Positions 24,861-33,312 of a stretch of 64,000 bases of DNA are shown here, piece after piece. Origin of the DNA: Streptomyces galbus (GTDB taxonomy: Bacteria > Actinomycetota > Actinomycetes > Streptomycetales > Streptomycetaceae). Each line of letters opens with the position of its first letter. Within the stretch, counting starts at the first letter, position 1. The notes beneath the pieces were generated by a model. It was not told the DNA's origin. It saw nothing but the letters and a program-made list of their open reading frames with translations, and did not search any database. Position numbers and translations under genes: made by a program. Location: the NCBI RefSeq assembly GCF_005280195.1, contig NZ_SZPR01000020.1:62001-126000 (forward strand), given 5' to 3'.

Positions 24861-25466
24861 GTGCTGACGATCCACACCGACGCGCGCGGGCACGCGCTCG
24901 CCGTGCGGGGCGAGTGGATCGCGGACGCCGGGCCCCTGGCGGACGTGGTCGCGGCGCACCCGCACGCACGCGTGCGGGAGTGGCCCGGCATCCTCACGCC
25001 CGGGCTGGTCAACCTCCACGGCACGGAGCTGCTGGAGCAGGCGTACCACCCGGACCCGCGTGAGGCCGATGCCCTGGGCACCGAGCCGCTGACCGGCGAC
25101 GCGCTCGCGAACCTCGCCCCTGACGACGCCCGTTGGGGCGCCAGCGCCCGGCGCGGGGTGCAGCGGATGCTGGCGCACGGCACGGTCGCGGCGGCCTGCG
25201 AGGACCTGCGCAACCGCGCGGTGCGGGACGCCGTACGGCGCACCGGGATCGGCGTGGTGGGACGCACCGGGCGCCCCGGCGGGACGCCGTCGCTCGACCC
25301 GTACGCCTCGGGCCTGCCCGTCGAGTTCCCGCCGCCCCGGGTGCGGGGGAGCGCCGCCCGCTTCGCCGTGTTCGACGTGCGCGACGAGGACGAGCTGGCG
25401 GAACGCGGGGCGGGCACGTGCGTGGCGACCGTGGTCGACGGCCGGCTGGTGTACCGCGGGCGCTGA
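24861..25466 (+). CDS. Short amidohydrolase-like protein lacking catalytic barrel
   Basis: 201 aa, about half of an amidohydrolase. The N-terminal composite beta-domain and ILTPGLVNLHGTELLE align with the PG(L/F)xDxHxH metal site, but only one of the histidines remains. The segment WGASARRGVQRMLAHGTVAAA matches the conserved helix-strand after the first metal site of aminofutalosine/adenosine-type deaminases, and the end CVATVVDGRLVYRGR is the usual C-terminal beta-strand. The TIM-barrel region in between is missing. It is 7 nt after mqnC and so probably co-transcribed. Related proteins are labelled imidazolonepropionase-like in Streptomyces. It could be a non-catalytic partner or scaffold. 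Confidence 0.75.
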   Translation: MLTIHTDARGHALAVRGEWIADAGPLADVVAAHPHARVREWPGILTPGLVNLHGTELLEQAYHPDPREADALGTEPLTGDALANLAPDDARWGASARRGVQRMLAHGTVAAACEDLRNRAVRDAVRRTGIGVVGRTGRPGGTPSLDPYASGLPVEFPPPRVRGSAARFAVFDVRDEDELAERGAGTCVATVVDGRLVYRGR

Positions 25467-25595
25467 GCGCGCGCAGGGACAATCCGGCGCGCGCCCCGGA
25501 CGCGGCGGTCGTGACGCCGGCCCGAGGACCGCCACGTGGAGCAGGCGGCGGCCCTCGGGAGCGTCACGGCCCGTGAAGGCCCGTGCCGTGCCGGA

Positions 25596-26021
25596 TCAGC
25601 ACTCGGGAACGCCGTCGATCCAGTTGGTCACGTTGTCGATGTAGTAGCTCGACATGTAGCCGCGCTCGCCGTGGGTCGGCATGACCCACAGCCAGTACGG
25701 GTTGCCGCCCACGCTCTCGATGCCGTACGACTGGCAGTAGACGTATACCGCCTCGGGGGCGCTGACCTGGTTGACGACCCGGAAGCAGTTGACCGTGCCC
25801 GGCCGGAGCTGGCACTCCTCGCCACCGGTGCGGAGGTTGACGTTCGTCCCCCACACGGCGTACCAGCCCTTCCCGTGGCCGTCGGCGTGGGCGGTGCCCG
25901 CCGTGCCGGCGAGCGTGCCGGTGACGGCGAGAGCGGTCGCACCGACGACGGTGGCGGCACGAGAGCGCAGCCCGGAGCCGATGCGTGTGGTGAGACGCTT
26001 CTTCGTGGAAGTGGAGTTCAT
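25596..26021 (-). CDS. Small secreted SH3-like protein
   Basis: 141 aa. A Sec signal peptide with a positively charged n-region (KKRLTTRIGSGLRSR), a hydrophobic core and AHA cleavage near residue 46 is present. The mature part (about 95 aa) starts GHGKGWYAVWGTNVNLRTGG, the SH3b-type NVNLRTG pattern, and has four cysteines that can form disulfides. It ends in NVTNWIDGVPEC. Such domains bind peptidoglycan. It is the last gene of a minus-strand run of wall-directed proteins, 86 nt after the NlpC/P60 gene. An in-frame upstream extension is rejected as it has no signal-peptide character. Confidence 0.78.
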   Translation of the reverse strand: MNSTSTKKRLTTRIGSGLRSRAATVVGATALAVTGTLAGTAGTAHADGHGKGWYAVWGTNVNLRTGGEECQLRPGTVNCFRVVNQVSAPEAVYVYCQSYGIESVGGNPYWLWVMPTHGERGYMSSYYIDNVTNWIDGVPEC

Positions 26022-26107
26022 CGGGGAGACCTCTGTCCTGTGTGGGGCGCGACTGTCCGGGCCGCGCGCGGGAGAAGGTGAAGGGAGTGGGCGGAGGGGA
26101 CGCCGGG

Positions 26108-27502
26108 TCAGAACCAGCCGGTGCATGCGATCGTGCCGCCCTTGCCGTTGGTGCCGCAGGCACGCATCACCAGTCCGTCGTCGTTCCACTGGGTGGTGTA
26201 GGCGTCGCCGCCGGAGGTGACGGCCGTGTAGCCGAGCATCGGCTCCCAGGTGTCACCGCCGTCGCTGCTGCGGTCGACCCAGATCTCGTCGCCGATCGTG
26301 CCGCCGACGATGCGGCCCCAGGCGCACGCGGTCGTGCTGTTGTAACGAAGTTCGACGGTACGGCCCCACACGGTCGCCGACTTGGCCGTCCAGCCGCCCT
26401 GGGAGTTCGGCTCGGTGCCGTCGCCGCAGGAGGTGTTGGACTCGGCGCCGTTCAGGCTGCCTCCTACACTGGAGTACTCGCCGCACGACGGCACACCGGG
26501 CATGATCGCCGGGCCCTGCAAGAACAGGTTGCTGACCCAGCTGCGGTAGTCCGGCAGATACGTCCAGACGTTGTTGACCATGCCGTCGACGGTGACCCGT
26601 TCGCCGACCCGCTGGCACAGCGCCCGTACGGCGACCGAAATGCCGTTCCTGATCTGCCATCTGACCTCGCTGCCGGTGTGCGAGTCACCGCGCAGGTTGG
26701 GCTGGCCCCAGGTCTTCACGTGCTTGCCGAGCCCGTCGTACTCCCACACCGGGAACACGCCGTTGGTGTGCGGCCGGAACGCGCCCTGATAGCGGTCCCA
26801 CTTGGCGTCCGTGACCCGTATGACGTCACCCGAGTTGGGCGCCTCGACGACCTTGCCGCCGCCGAGGTAGAGCGCGACGTGCGTGATGTTTGTACCGAAG
26901 TAGAGGATGTCGCCGGGCAGTAGCGGGGCCTCGCCCTGCTCCTTGGTGAACCGCGTGTGCGGGTAGCCCGGGTTCTGCCAGGTCGACTGCGTGGTGCGCT
27001 CGCTGATGATGTCCTGACGGGTCGCCTTGTACCAGGCCCAGCGGACCAGTCCGATGCAGTCGAAACTCCAGATGCCGGGGTCTCCGTAGGACCGCGGGTC
27101 GGTCGCGTCGATCATGCCCTGGCTCGGGCCGGGCAGGCCCTCCGCGTGGCCGCCGCCCCAGGCGTAGCTCAGGCCGACGTAGCGGCAGGCGACCCGCACC
27201 GCGTCCTCGGCGGCGATACTCGCGCCCGCCTTCAGCGGGGCGCAGGTCTCGGCGGTGGCGGAGGCACTGGCCGCGGTAGCGGCGGTTGCGGCGGGTTGGC
27301 CTTCGCCCGCCGCAGAACGGCCCTCACCGACCGCCGCCGGCGCTACTGCCACGGCGCTCGCCGGTGCCGTCGCTGCGGCTTCCGTCGTCGTGATCGGCAG
27401 GCCCAGACAGGCTGCCGTTATGACTGCGGCGAGCAGGAGTCGCAGAGGCCGCGTGCGGTCGAACGGCCTTCGTCTGCCGCCGCCTTGCGTACTCGGTCTC
27501 AT
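26108..27502 (-). CDS. Secreted multidomain NlpC/P60 hydrolase
   Basis: 464 aa. Signal peptide (RPLRLLLAAVITAACLGLP, residues 18-36), Ala-rich linker, NlpC/P60 domain (about 95-235) with catalytic C149 in WSFDCIGLVRWAW and H208 in ITHVALYLGGGKVVEAP. An SH3b-like domain follows (NLRGDSHTGSEVRWQIRNGISVAVRALC, about 265-320). The C-terminal domain (about 360-464) with SCGDGTEPNSQGG... TACAWGRIVGGTIGDEIWVDRSSDGG is DUF2690-like, with four cysteines. It probably cuts peptide stems in peptidoglycan outside the cell. An insert between the catalytic Cys and the barrel motif makes the P60 domain longer than usual. Confidence 0.86.
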   Translation of the reverse strand: MRPSTQGGGRRRPFDRTRPLRLLLAAVITAACLGLPITTTEAAATAPASAVAVAPAAVGEGRSAAGEGQPAATAATAASASATAETCAPLKAGASIAAEDAVRVACRYVGLSYAWGGGHAEGLPGPSQGMIDATDPRSYGDPGIWSFDCIGLVRWAWYKATRQDIISERTTQSTWQNPGYPHTRFTKEQGEAPLLPGDILYFGTNITHVALYLGGGKVVEAPNSGDVIRVTDAKWDRYQGAFRPHTNGVFPVWEYDGLGKHVKTWGQPNLRGDSHTGSEVRWQIRNGISVAVRALCQRVGERVTVDGMVNNVWTYLPDYRSWVSNLFLQGPAIMPGVPSCGEYSSVGGSLNGAESNTSCGDGTEPNSQGGWTAKSATVWGRTVELRYNSTTACAWGRIVGGTIGDEIWVDRSSDGGDTWEPMLGYTAVTSGGDAYTTQWNDDGLVMRACGTNGKGGTIACTGWF

Positions 27503-27546
27503 CTCGTCCCTCGTCTCCTCATCGGGTGTCGGCGCCGCGTCCCGGC

Positions 27547-28227
27547 TCAGCCGGACCGGCTGAGCCGCAGGCGCCGGGCCTGCGCGAGGCGCGAAGGGCT
27601 GGCCGGGTCGGCGACCCTGCCCGGGCTCTGGGCACGGGATGTCGTGCGCCGGCTGGTGTCCAGGCGGGCCGCGGTGCGGTTCAGTGCCCTGTCGCCGGGG
27701 CGGGTGGCGATGTGGAAGTGGGAGGCCTTCACCGGGGTGAGGTCGCCGCCCCAGACGACCACGCCGTCGCAGTCGGCGAGGATGTCCCGCACGATCGCCT
27801 CCTGATGCGGCCAGAGTCCCTCGCTGCCGGCGAGCGGGTAGGCGGTGGGGTGCAGGGCGACGGCGGTGCCGGAGAGGTGGTTGGACTCGAAGTCAGCGCC
27901 GACGGCACGCCCGGTCGTGTGGCCGGTGGCACCGCCGCCCTCACCGGTGTCCAGCGGGGCGATCTCGTAGTGCCATCGGCGGACCACATGCAGGAGTACG
28001 GTGGCGGCGGGACCACACCGCAGGGCGAGCGAGGTCGCCGAGCCCTCGACCGGGTGGACGGCGACGGCGGTGGGGTCGATCCGCCAGCCGTTGGCGGACA
28101 CGTCACCGGTCCACTGTCCCTTCGCGGCGGGTGTGCCGGCGGACGCGGGAGTGGTCAACGGGCCCGCCGCCACGGCGAGCACACCGGTTCCTGCGGCGGC
28201 GCGCAGCAGACTGCGTCTGGAGATCAT
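27547..28227 (-). CDS. Tat-exported M15-like peptidase-fold protein with altered metal site
   Basis: 226 aa. A twin-arginine signal is clear: MISRRSLLRAAAGTGVLAVAAG, cleavage near ASA30. The mature part has the M15/VanY-like segment ADFESNHLSGTAVALHP (H117) and DLTPVKASHFHI (H170). In active M15 enzymes the residue seven after the first His is a zinc-binding Asp (SGxAxD); here it is A124. The protein may bind rather than cut D-Ala peptides, unless another residue compensates. A 45-residue Arg/Ser-rich tail follows. ATG 28245 (MRRGKS...) overlaps the upstream stop (ATGA) and is an alternative start. Confidence 0.75.
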   Translation of the reverse strand: MISRRSLLRAAAGTGVLAVAAGPLTTPASAGTPAAKGQWTGDVSANGWRIDPTAVAVHPVEGSATSLALRCGPAATVLLHVVRRWHYEIAPLDTGEGGGATGHTTGRAVGADFESNHLSGTAVALHPTAYPLAGSEGLWPHQEAIVRDILADCDGVVVWGGDLTPVKASHFHIATRPGDRALNRTAARLDTSRRTTSRAQSPGRVADPASPSRLAQARRLRLSRSG

Positions 28228-28241
28228 CGACTTACCTCGCC

Positions 28242-30380
28242 TCATCCCTGGCCGATCGCGGACACACCGGGGTCGCCGCCGTCCCGCCAGATGTTGTGGT
28301 CCAGGCCCCAGCCCGGCTGGAAGTCGTACTCGTGGATCTGGTTGAACGACCAGTTCTGCGGCAGCGGGAAGCCGAGGTTCCCCGAGAATCCCCAGGACAT
28401 CCCGGAGACGAACGACCAGCGGGCCCCGGCCTCCTTCGAGACGCGGATGCACACGTTGCGCGACCCGTAGACACCGAAGGTGTAGCGGCCGCCCAGCTCA
28501 GCGAGAGCGGTCTTGACGCCGTTGAAGTACGGCACCACATGGCTGCCGATGTCCTCGTCGGTCGCGTCGTAGTCGACGCCGAAGTAGATGCACGTCCCCG
28601 CGCCGATGCCGTGCTCCACCGCCTTCTGATGAGCTTTCCTGCCCTGGTCGTAGCCCTTGCCGTAGGTGAAGTTGTCCAGTTGCGTGCCGTTGTACTGGAA
28701 GATCGGGAAGAACCTCAGCCCGGCGTTCAGGATGGTCTGCGGCTCGCCGGGCTTGAGCGCCTTGCCGAGATAGCCGTCGTCGCCCGGGACCAGATGCTCG
28801 TCCAGGTAGCGGCCGACGATGTGGTAGCCGTTGGCCTTGAGCAGTTGGCCGCGCTGTGCGGTGATCTCCGTGATGCAGTCGCAGCCGGTGGCGTCGCGCG
28901 AGGTGTCGCCGGACGAGACGAGCAGTTGTGCCCAGGTCGTGTAGTCGTTGTGCCCGGTGACGGGAATCTGGGAGAACCTCTGGAACGCCTGCAGCCATCC
29001 CACGTGCGTGCCGGTCCGGGCGTCCGTCGTGATGTCCGCCGGCAGGTAGGCCAGCTCCCCGCTTCCGGTGTACGTCGGCGAGTTGAAGTAGCAGGCGGCG
29101 CGGAACAGGTACCGCAGATCACCCGTGAGCGTCGTGGATCCCTTTCCCTTGAGGGCGGCCTGTGTTCCCGGTCCGAAGTACCCGTTGATCGAGCCGGGTG
29201 CGATGCCGATCTCGTACTGGATGGCCATCATCAGCCCCTGCTGGACGTCACGGGAGTAGATCCCGTCGCACGGCACGAGGCTCATCGCGGGGATGCGGAC
29301 GCCCGCGACGTACCGTACGTTCAGCCGCTGCTGGATGGTCCTGACCGCCGCGTCCCCTGCCGGTACGAGCCGGAACTGGTCCATGCGCAAGAGGGACTTC
29401 AGAACGTGCGGCCACATGGCGTACCGCTGTTCGACGTTCGCGTGGTCCAGGCCCATGTCGGCGTACAGGCGCCGCAGGGAGTTTTCGGAGTCCTCGCCCC
29501 ATCCGACGAGGTACTGGGAGGCCCAGTAACCCTTGGCCCACAACGCGCCGTTGTAGATGCGCAGCAGGTTCTGGTTCGGCTCCGCGTCGGGCAGGAGGCG
29601 GTGGTTCTTCACCGCCTCGAACGTGCCGGGGCCGAAGCTCTGGACGGTCGGGGAGATACCGAGTTCGTGCTGGAGCCCCTGGGTCAGGGCGAGCACGGTG
29701 TTCCAGCCCGTGTAACCGGTCTCGGGGCAGATCACGTACCCGGGTGCCTCGTCGTACGTCTCGTTCACCCACTTCTGGGTCCGGTAGACGTAGATGTCGG
29801 CGGGGCCTCGCCACGGTGCGGACGGATCGACGGTCGACCCCGGTCGCGCGTACATGTGGAGGTTGCCGGGACAGTCGGTGTTGTACTGGAAGGAATGCGG
29901 GAGGATCCTCTCGCCTGTCCTGCGGGGCGCCTCGTGGCGGAGGTGGTGTATGAGGTTGCGGATCGCGAGGAGCATCGCCTCACCGGCGGTGTCCTCCGAA
30001 CGGATCATGCCGACGATCGAGTAGAAGCCCTCGTTACGGCCCACGCCCTCAATGGGCGGGGCAAGGCCCTGGTTGCCCTCACCCCGCTCGTATCCGCGGC
30101 CCTCATAAATCTGACCGTGTGGGCAGACGAGGAAGTTGTAGGCGATGTCCCCCTCGAATTCGCCACCCGTCACGTGGTCCTCGTAGATGCCCGCGACTTC
30201 CCTGCGGCAGTCCTCCTCCGTTTGCAGGTCGCTGGTACTCCCGGAGCCGAGGTGGTGGAGGAAGACGCCCATGTGTCCCGACCACGGGTCTCTCGGCACG
30301 GGCGGCGCGGAGGCGTGTTCCACTCTGAGCCATGGGGCGTACTGGCCCCATGTGCTGCGCTTGTTGATGGTGATCGACAT
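28242..30380 (-). CDS. PGRP/amidase-2 fused to DUF1906-like glycoside hydrolase domain
   Basis: 712 aa. Residues 1-190: N-acetylmuramoyl-L-alanine amidase domain with zinc ligands H42/H43, H162 and C170 (HSFQYNTDCPG) and Y81 in AYNFLVCPHGQIYEGRG. Residues about 220-500: two or three peptidoglycan-binding-like modules (LQHELGISPTVQSFGPGTFEAVK; AIQYEIGIAPGSINGYFGPGTQAALK; WLQAFQRFSQIPVTG). Residues about 510-712: DUF1906 (Rv2525c-like) TIM-barrel (DCITEITAQRGQLLKANGYHIVGRYL ... GVDYDATDEDI ... FGVYGSRNV). Unlike its neighbours it has no signal peptide; GGAGCGGAGG precedes ATG 30380, so the start is firm. It looks like an endolysin or an effector exported by another route. Confidence 0.85.
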   Translation of the reverse strand: MSITINKRSTWGQYAPWLRVEHASAPPVPRDPWSGHMGVFLHHLGSGSTSDLQTEEDCRREVAGIYEDHVTGGEFEGDIAYNFLVCPHGQIYEGRGYERGEGNQGLAPPIEGVGRNEGFYSIVGMIRSEDTAGEAMLLAIRNLIHHLRHEAPRRTGERILPHSFQYNTDCPGNLHMYARPGSTVDPSAPWRGPADIYVYRTQKWVNETYDEAPGYVICPETGYTGWNTVLALTQGLQHELGISPTVQSFGPGTFEAVKNHRLLPDAEPNQNLLRIYNGALWAKGYWASQYLVGWGEDSENSLRRLYADMGLDHANVEQRYAMWPHVLKSLLRMDQFRLVPAGDAAVRTIQQRLNVRYVAGVRIPAMSLVPCDGIYSRDVQQGLMMAIQYEIGIAPGSINGYFGPGTQAALKGKGSTTLTGDLRYLFRAACYFNSPTYTGSGELAYLPADITTDARTGTHVGWLQAFQRFSQIPVTGHNDYTTWAQLLVSSGDTSRDATGCDCITEITAQRGQLLKANGYHIVGRYLDEHLVPGDDGYLGKALKPGEPQTILNAGLRFFPIFQYNGTQLDNFTYGKGYDQGRKAHQKAVEHGIGAGTCIYFGVDYDATDEDIGSHVVPYFNGVKTALAELGGRYTFGVYGSRNVCIRVSKEAGARWSFVSGMSWGFSGNLGFPLPQNWSFNQIHEYDFQPGWGLDHNIWRDGGDPGVSAIGQG

Positions 30381-30395
30381 GGTCCTCCGCTCCGG

Positions 30396-30926
30396 TCAGC
30401 AGGCGTAGTGCGGGTCGCCGTAATAGTCGGCGTCGTCGGTGAACCAGTGGTGCGAACTGATGGCGTTGTCCGCGGACGGGCCGTCGAGGAACTTCTCGTA
30501 GCCGAGGGACAGATCGGCGTAGTAGTCGCCCGCCTCGATGCAGAGCCGCGCCAGGTTGGTGGAGAGGTTCACGTCCCGGTTGAGCGAGACCTCGCTGTAG
30601 TAGCCCGGGAACCCGTTGTTCCAGACCGAGGTGGCGCGGTCGTTGAAGTTGCCGCAGTCGTCGCCCCACCAGGAGTCGTTGCTGTTCCAACGGCACCAAG
30701 CACCCTGGAAGTCGGGCAGGTCGAAGGCGTACAGGTAGCCGTCGGCGTCGTCCGCCGCGACCAGTGTGCTCAGGTCGGCGCCGGGCCGCACGGGGGTCGG
30801 CTTGCCGGGCGTGACGACGGTCGCCGTCGGCGCGGGTGCGGGTGCGGCGGCCACCGCGGGCGCCGCCACGGCGACCAGGGCGAACGCGGACGCCGCCGTC
30901 AGGACCGTCCGTACGTAGTGCTTCAT
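30396..30926 (-). CDS. Secreted peptidase inhibitor I36-like (beta-gamma crystallin) protein
   Basis: 176 aa. A signal peptide (VRTVLTAASAFALVAVAAPAVA, cleavage near 26) and a Pro/Ala linker precede a crystallin-type domain (YLYAFDLPDFQGAWCRWNSN ... WWGDDCGNFNDRATSVWNNG) with paired cysteines, the pattern of the I36 metalloprotease-inhibitor family. Its ATG overlaps the stop of the lipoprotein gene (ATGA), and its stop is 15 nt before the amidase gene. In this setting it might protect the exported hydrolases or restrain them. Inhibitory activity itself cannot be read from sequence. Confidence 0.75.
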   Translation of the reverse strand: MKHYVRTVLTAASAFALVAVAAPAVAAAPAPAPTATVVTPGKPTPVRPGADLSTLVAADDADGYLYAFDLPDFQGAWCRWNSNDSWWGDDCGNFNDRATSVWNNGFPGYYSEVSLNRDVNLSTNLARLCIEAGDYYADLSLGYEKFLDGPSADNAISSHHWFTDDADYYGDPHYAC

Positions 30927-31915
30927 CGCGTCTGCCTCTCGGGAGGTCGGGTGGTCCCGGGCGCTCGGCTCGGGTGCCGTGCTCTACGGGTTGTGTGTCG
31001 GGTGGTGTCGTCGGGCGCCGTCTCGTCCTCCCTGACGATCCGGACCGCCTTCGCCAGGGCGGCCAGGCGCATCCTGCGGGCGTTGGTCACGTCGACGAGG
31101 TAGCGTGCGCGGATGCGCGCCAGGTGCCGTTCCTCGACCTCGGGGGCGATCTCCGCCAATGTGGAGCTGACGGCGCACTCCGCCTCCGCGACCGCGTACT
31201 CGATCTCTTTGGCCCGCGGGGCCGAGTCGCCCAGCGCGTCCCTCAGCCGCCGCGGCGACTCATGGGGCAGTCCGCGTACGGCCACACAGTGCGACCAGCC
31301 GCGCAGCGCCCCGGTGAAGGCAGGGTCCTCCTGCGCCCGGTCCATGGCCAGCGCCGTCACACCCTGGTCCACCGCATCCACGCCGAACCAGGTGCGGAAG
31401 TCGCCGTACAACTCGCCGCGGGCCTCGCTGGTGCAGCCGCGGCTGCTCCGCCCCCTCGTCATGCCGCTGGGCAAGGTGACCTCGACCGTGTCCACGCCCC
31501 CGCCCTGCCAGGCACGCAGCGCCTGTGCCCGCCGCTTCGGCGACAGGGCCCGCAGGTAGTCCCCCACCGGGTCGTCCGCGAGCAGACGCGCGGTCTCCTC
31601 GGGAGTGCGGACCCGGGGCCCGTAGCCGTGTTCGCGGGCGTAGGCGAGATCGCTCAGGACGAGCGCCGGCGCCGGGGGTGCGAGCTCGGTGCGGCCCCGC
31701 TCGGGCGGCGCCGGGACGTCGAAGCCGGCGCGAGCCAGACAGCGCCGCTCCAGGATCTCCTCGGCCCGGCTCAGGGTCACCCGTTCGTCCGCCGTGACCT
31801 GGCGCGGCAGCGCCGCGCCGCGCTCGGCCCCGTCCGCAGGTGTTCCCCCCGGTTCCGGCCCGCAGGCGGTGAGCGTTCCCAACAGCAGCAGTGACAGCAC
31901 AGCAGGCCAGCGCAC
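30923..31915 (-). CDS. Lipoprotein of unknown function
   Basis: 330 aa. GTG 31915 gives a clean lipoprotein signal: MRWPAVLSLLLLGTLTAC, lipid-modified Cys at 18. GGGGGGAG lies upstream. The mature protein is helical and charged (TLSRAEEILERRCLARAGFDVPAPPERG; LRDALGDSAPRAKEIEYAVAEAECAVSSTLAEIAPEVEERHLARIRARYL), with five cysteines, and ends in an Arg/Thr/Pro-rich tail. I do not recognise a family with known function; similar streptomycete proteins are uncharacterised. As the first gene of the wall-active operon it may anchor or sense at the outer membrane face. Longer in-frame starts upstream would remove the signal and are rejected. Confidence 0.8.
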   Translation of the reverse strand: MRWPAVLSLLLLGTLTACGPEPGGTPADGAERGAALPRQVTADERVTLSRAEEILERRCLARAGFDVPAPPERGRTELAPPAPALVLSDLAYAREHGYGPRVRTPEETARLLADDPVGDYLRALSPKRRAQALRAWQGGGVDTVEVTLPSGMTRGRSSRGCTSEARGELYGDFRTWFGVDAVDQGVTALAMDRAQEDPAFTGALRGWSHCVAVRGLPHESPRRLRDALGDSAPRAKEIEYAVAEAECAVSSTLAEIAPEVEERHLARIRARYLVDVTNARRMRLAALAKAVRIVREDETAPDDTTRHTTRRARHPSRAPGTTRPPERQTR

Positions 31916-32100
31916 CCGGTCTCCCCCCGGTCCCCGCTCATCTTCAGGTCTCCACGAGCGTGTCCGAGAACCGAAGGTCCCGCACTCATTTTCGGTGTCG
32001 CCCGAAAACCCCTCCGGGCAAGCCTGTTGGCCGCGGTGACGCAAAGTCAGACCTCCGTGGCACTCTTACCTCACAGCCAGTCGTCACGGGGGTTTCCACT

Positions 32101-33123
32101 GTGCTGAACATCCACTTCTCCTCAGAGGACCTCGGCCGGGTCCGTCTCGCCGCAGAGCCGGACCCGGCGTGGGAGATGCTGCTGAGCCTGCACGCGCTCG
32201 GCGGCTCACCGAACCACATCGTCTTCGGCACTTGGCGGGCCGCCGCCCTCACACTGTCCGATCCGTCCGTCTCCCTGCTGCGCCGGCTTGCACCACCGCG
32301 CGGCTACTCGCCCGACTTCCTGACGCCGGGCTCGGGCGGTGACCTGGAAGCGGCCGTGGACGCCGTGCTGAGCGTCGGCCGGAGACGGCTGCGCAGCGAA
32401 CTCGCCCTCCTGGCAGCCCGTGGGCACACAGCCCCCTGGATGCGGCAGCTCACCGAGGGCGAGAGCGAGGCGATGCACCGGCTCGGCTCGGCCATACGCC
32501 GCTACCACGAGCGGCTGCTGGCGCGGCCCTGGCCCCGCATCCGCAAGGTGATCGAGGAAGAACGGGTCTTACGCGCGCGTGATCTCCTCGACGCCGGCGT
32601 CGAACACATGCTGAACAGCATTCACCCCACGGCCCGTTGGGAGCCTCCGGTGCTCAGGGTGGACTATCCGGTGCACCAGGACATGGTGCTGAACGGACGC
32701 GGACTCCTCCTGATCCCCTCCTACTTCTGCTGGGGCCGTCCCATCACGCTGCGCGACCCGGAACTGAACCCGGTGCTGGTGTACCCGGCCAACCGTGGGC
32801 TGCGCCTGCTCACGGAGGGGGCCGGGACGGCGCAACGCGCGGCGCTCGCCCGTCTCCTCGGGCGTACCCGCGCCGCGGTCCTCGAAGAGATCGCGGCCTC
32901 CAATGACGCGACAGGAGGTCAACTCGCCCGCCGCCTGGGCATATCCGCTGCGTCGGCGAGCGAGCACGCTGCGACCATGCGTGACGCCAACCTGATCATC
33001 AGCCAGCGCGTGGCCAACTCCGTACGGCACTCACTGTCCCCTCTCGGACAGGCACTGCTCGAAGGCCGCCGACCGGAGGAAGAGCCTTCTGTCGGACAGG
33101 CGCCGCCGGGGAAGGCCGGGTGA
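32101..33123 (+). CDS. ArsR-like winged-helix regulator with large N-terminal domain
   Basis: 340 aa. The C-terminal winged helix (about residues 255-325) reads RTRAAVLEEIAASNDATGGQLARRLGISAASASEHAATMRDANLIISQRVANSVRHSLSPLGQALLEG, typical ArsR/DUF5937-type architecture in streptomycetes. The N-terminal 250 residues (FSSEDLGRVRLAAEPDPAWEMLLSLHALGG) are a helical domain of unknown ligand. It is divergent from the lipoprotein-led wall-active operon, with 185 bp between the start codons, so it is the obvious candidate regulator of that operon and itself. GTG 32101 is preceded by GGGGG. Confidence 0.85.
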   Translation: MLNIHFSSEDLGRVRLAAEPDPAWEMLLSLHALGGSPNHIVFGTWRAAALTLSDPSVSLLRRLAPPRGYSPDFLTPGSGGDLEAAVDAVLSVGRRRLRSELALLAARGHTAPWMRQLTEGESEAMHRLGSAIRRYHERLLARPWPRIRKVIEEERVLRARDLLDAGVEHMLNSIHPTARWEPPVLRVDYPVHQDMVLNGRGLLLIPSYFCWGRPITLRDPELNPVLVYPANRGLRLLTEGAGTAQRAALARLLGRTRAAVLEEIAASNDATGGQLARRLGISAASASEHAATMRDANLIISQRVANSVRHSLSPLGQALLEGRRPEEEPSVGQAPPGKAG

Positions 33124-33312
33124 GCGAGAGCCGACCATCACTACGCGGGTGGCCCCGCACCTCCCGTGGGGTGCCGTGGGAGGCCGTTCGCCGGCTTCCC
33201 ACGGCTCCCCATCACCTTCTTGGTGGCCACCACGCCACCGCCGCCACCCCGGCAGGGAAGCGCCGCCCGCGTCATACCTCACACGCTCCGCTGTGATCGG
33301 GCAGACGCTGCT

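Noticed and set aside
21602..25567. 1321-residue minus-strand open frame opposite the kinase, peptidase and mqnC
   Set aside because: Low-complexity antisense shadow; the plus-strand genes have clear domains and motifs.
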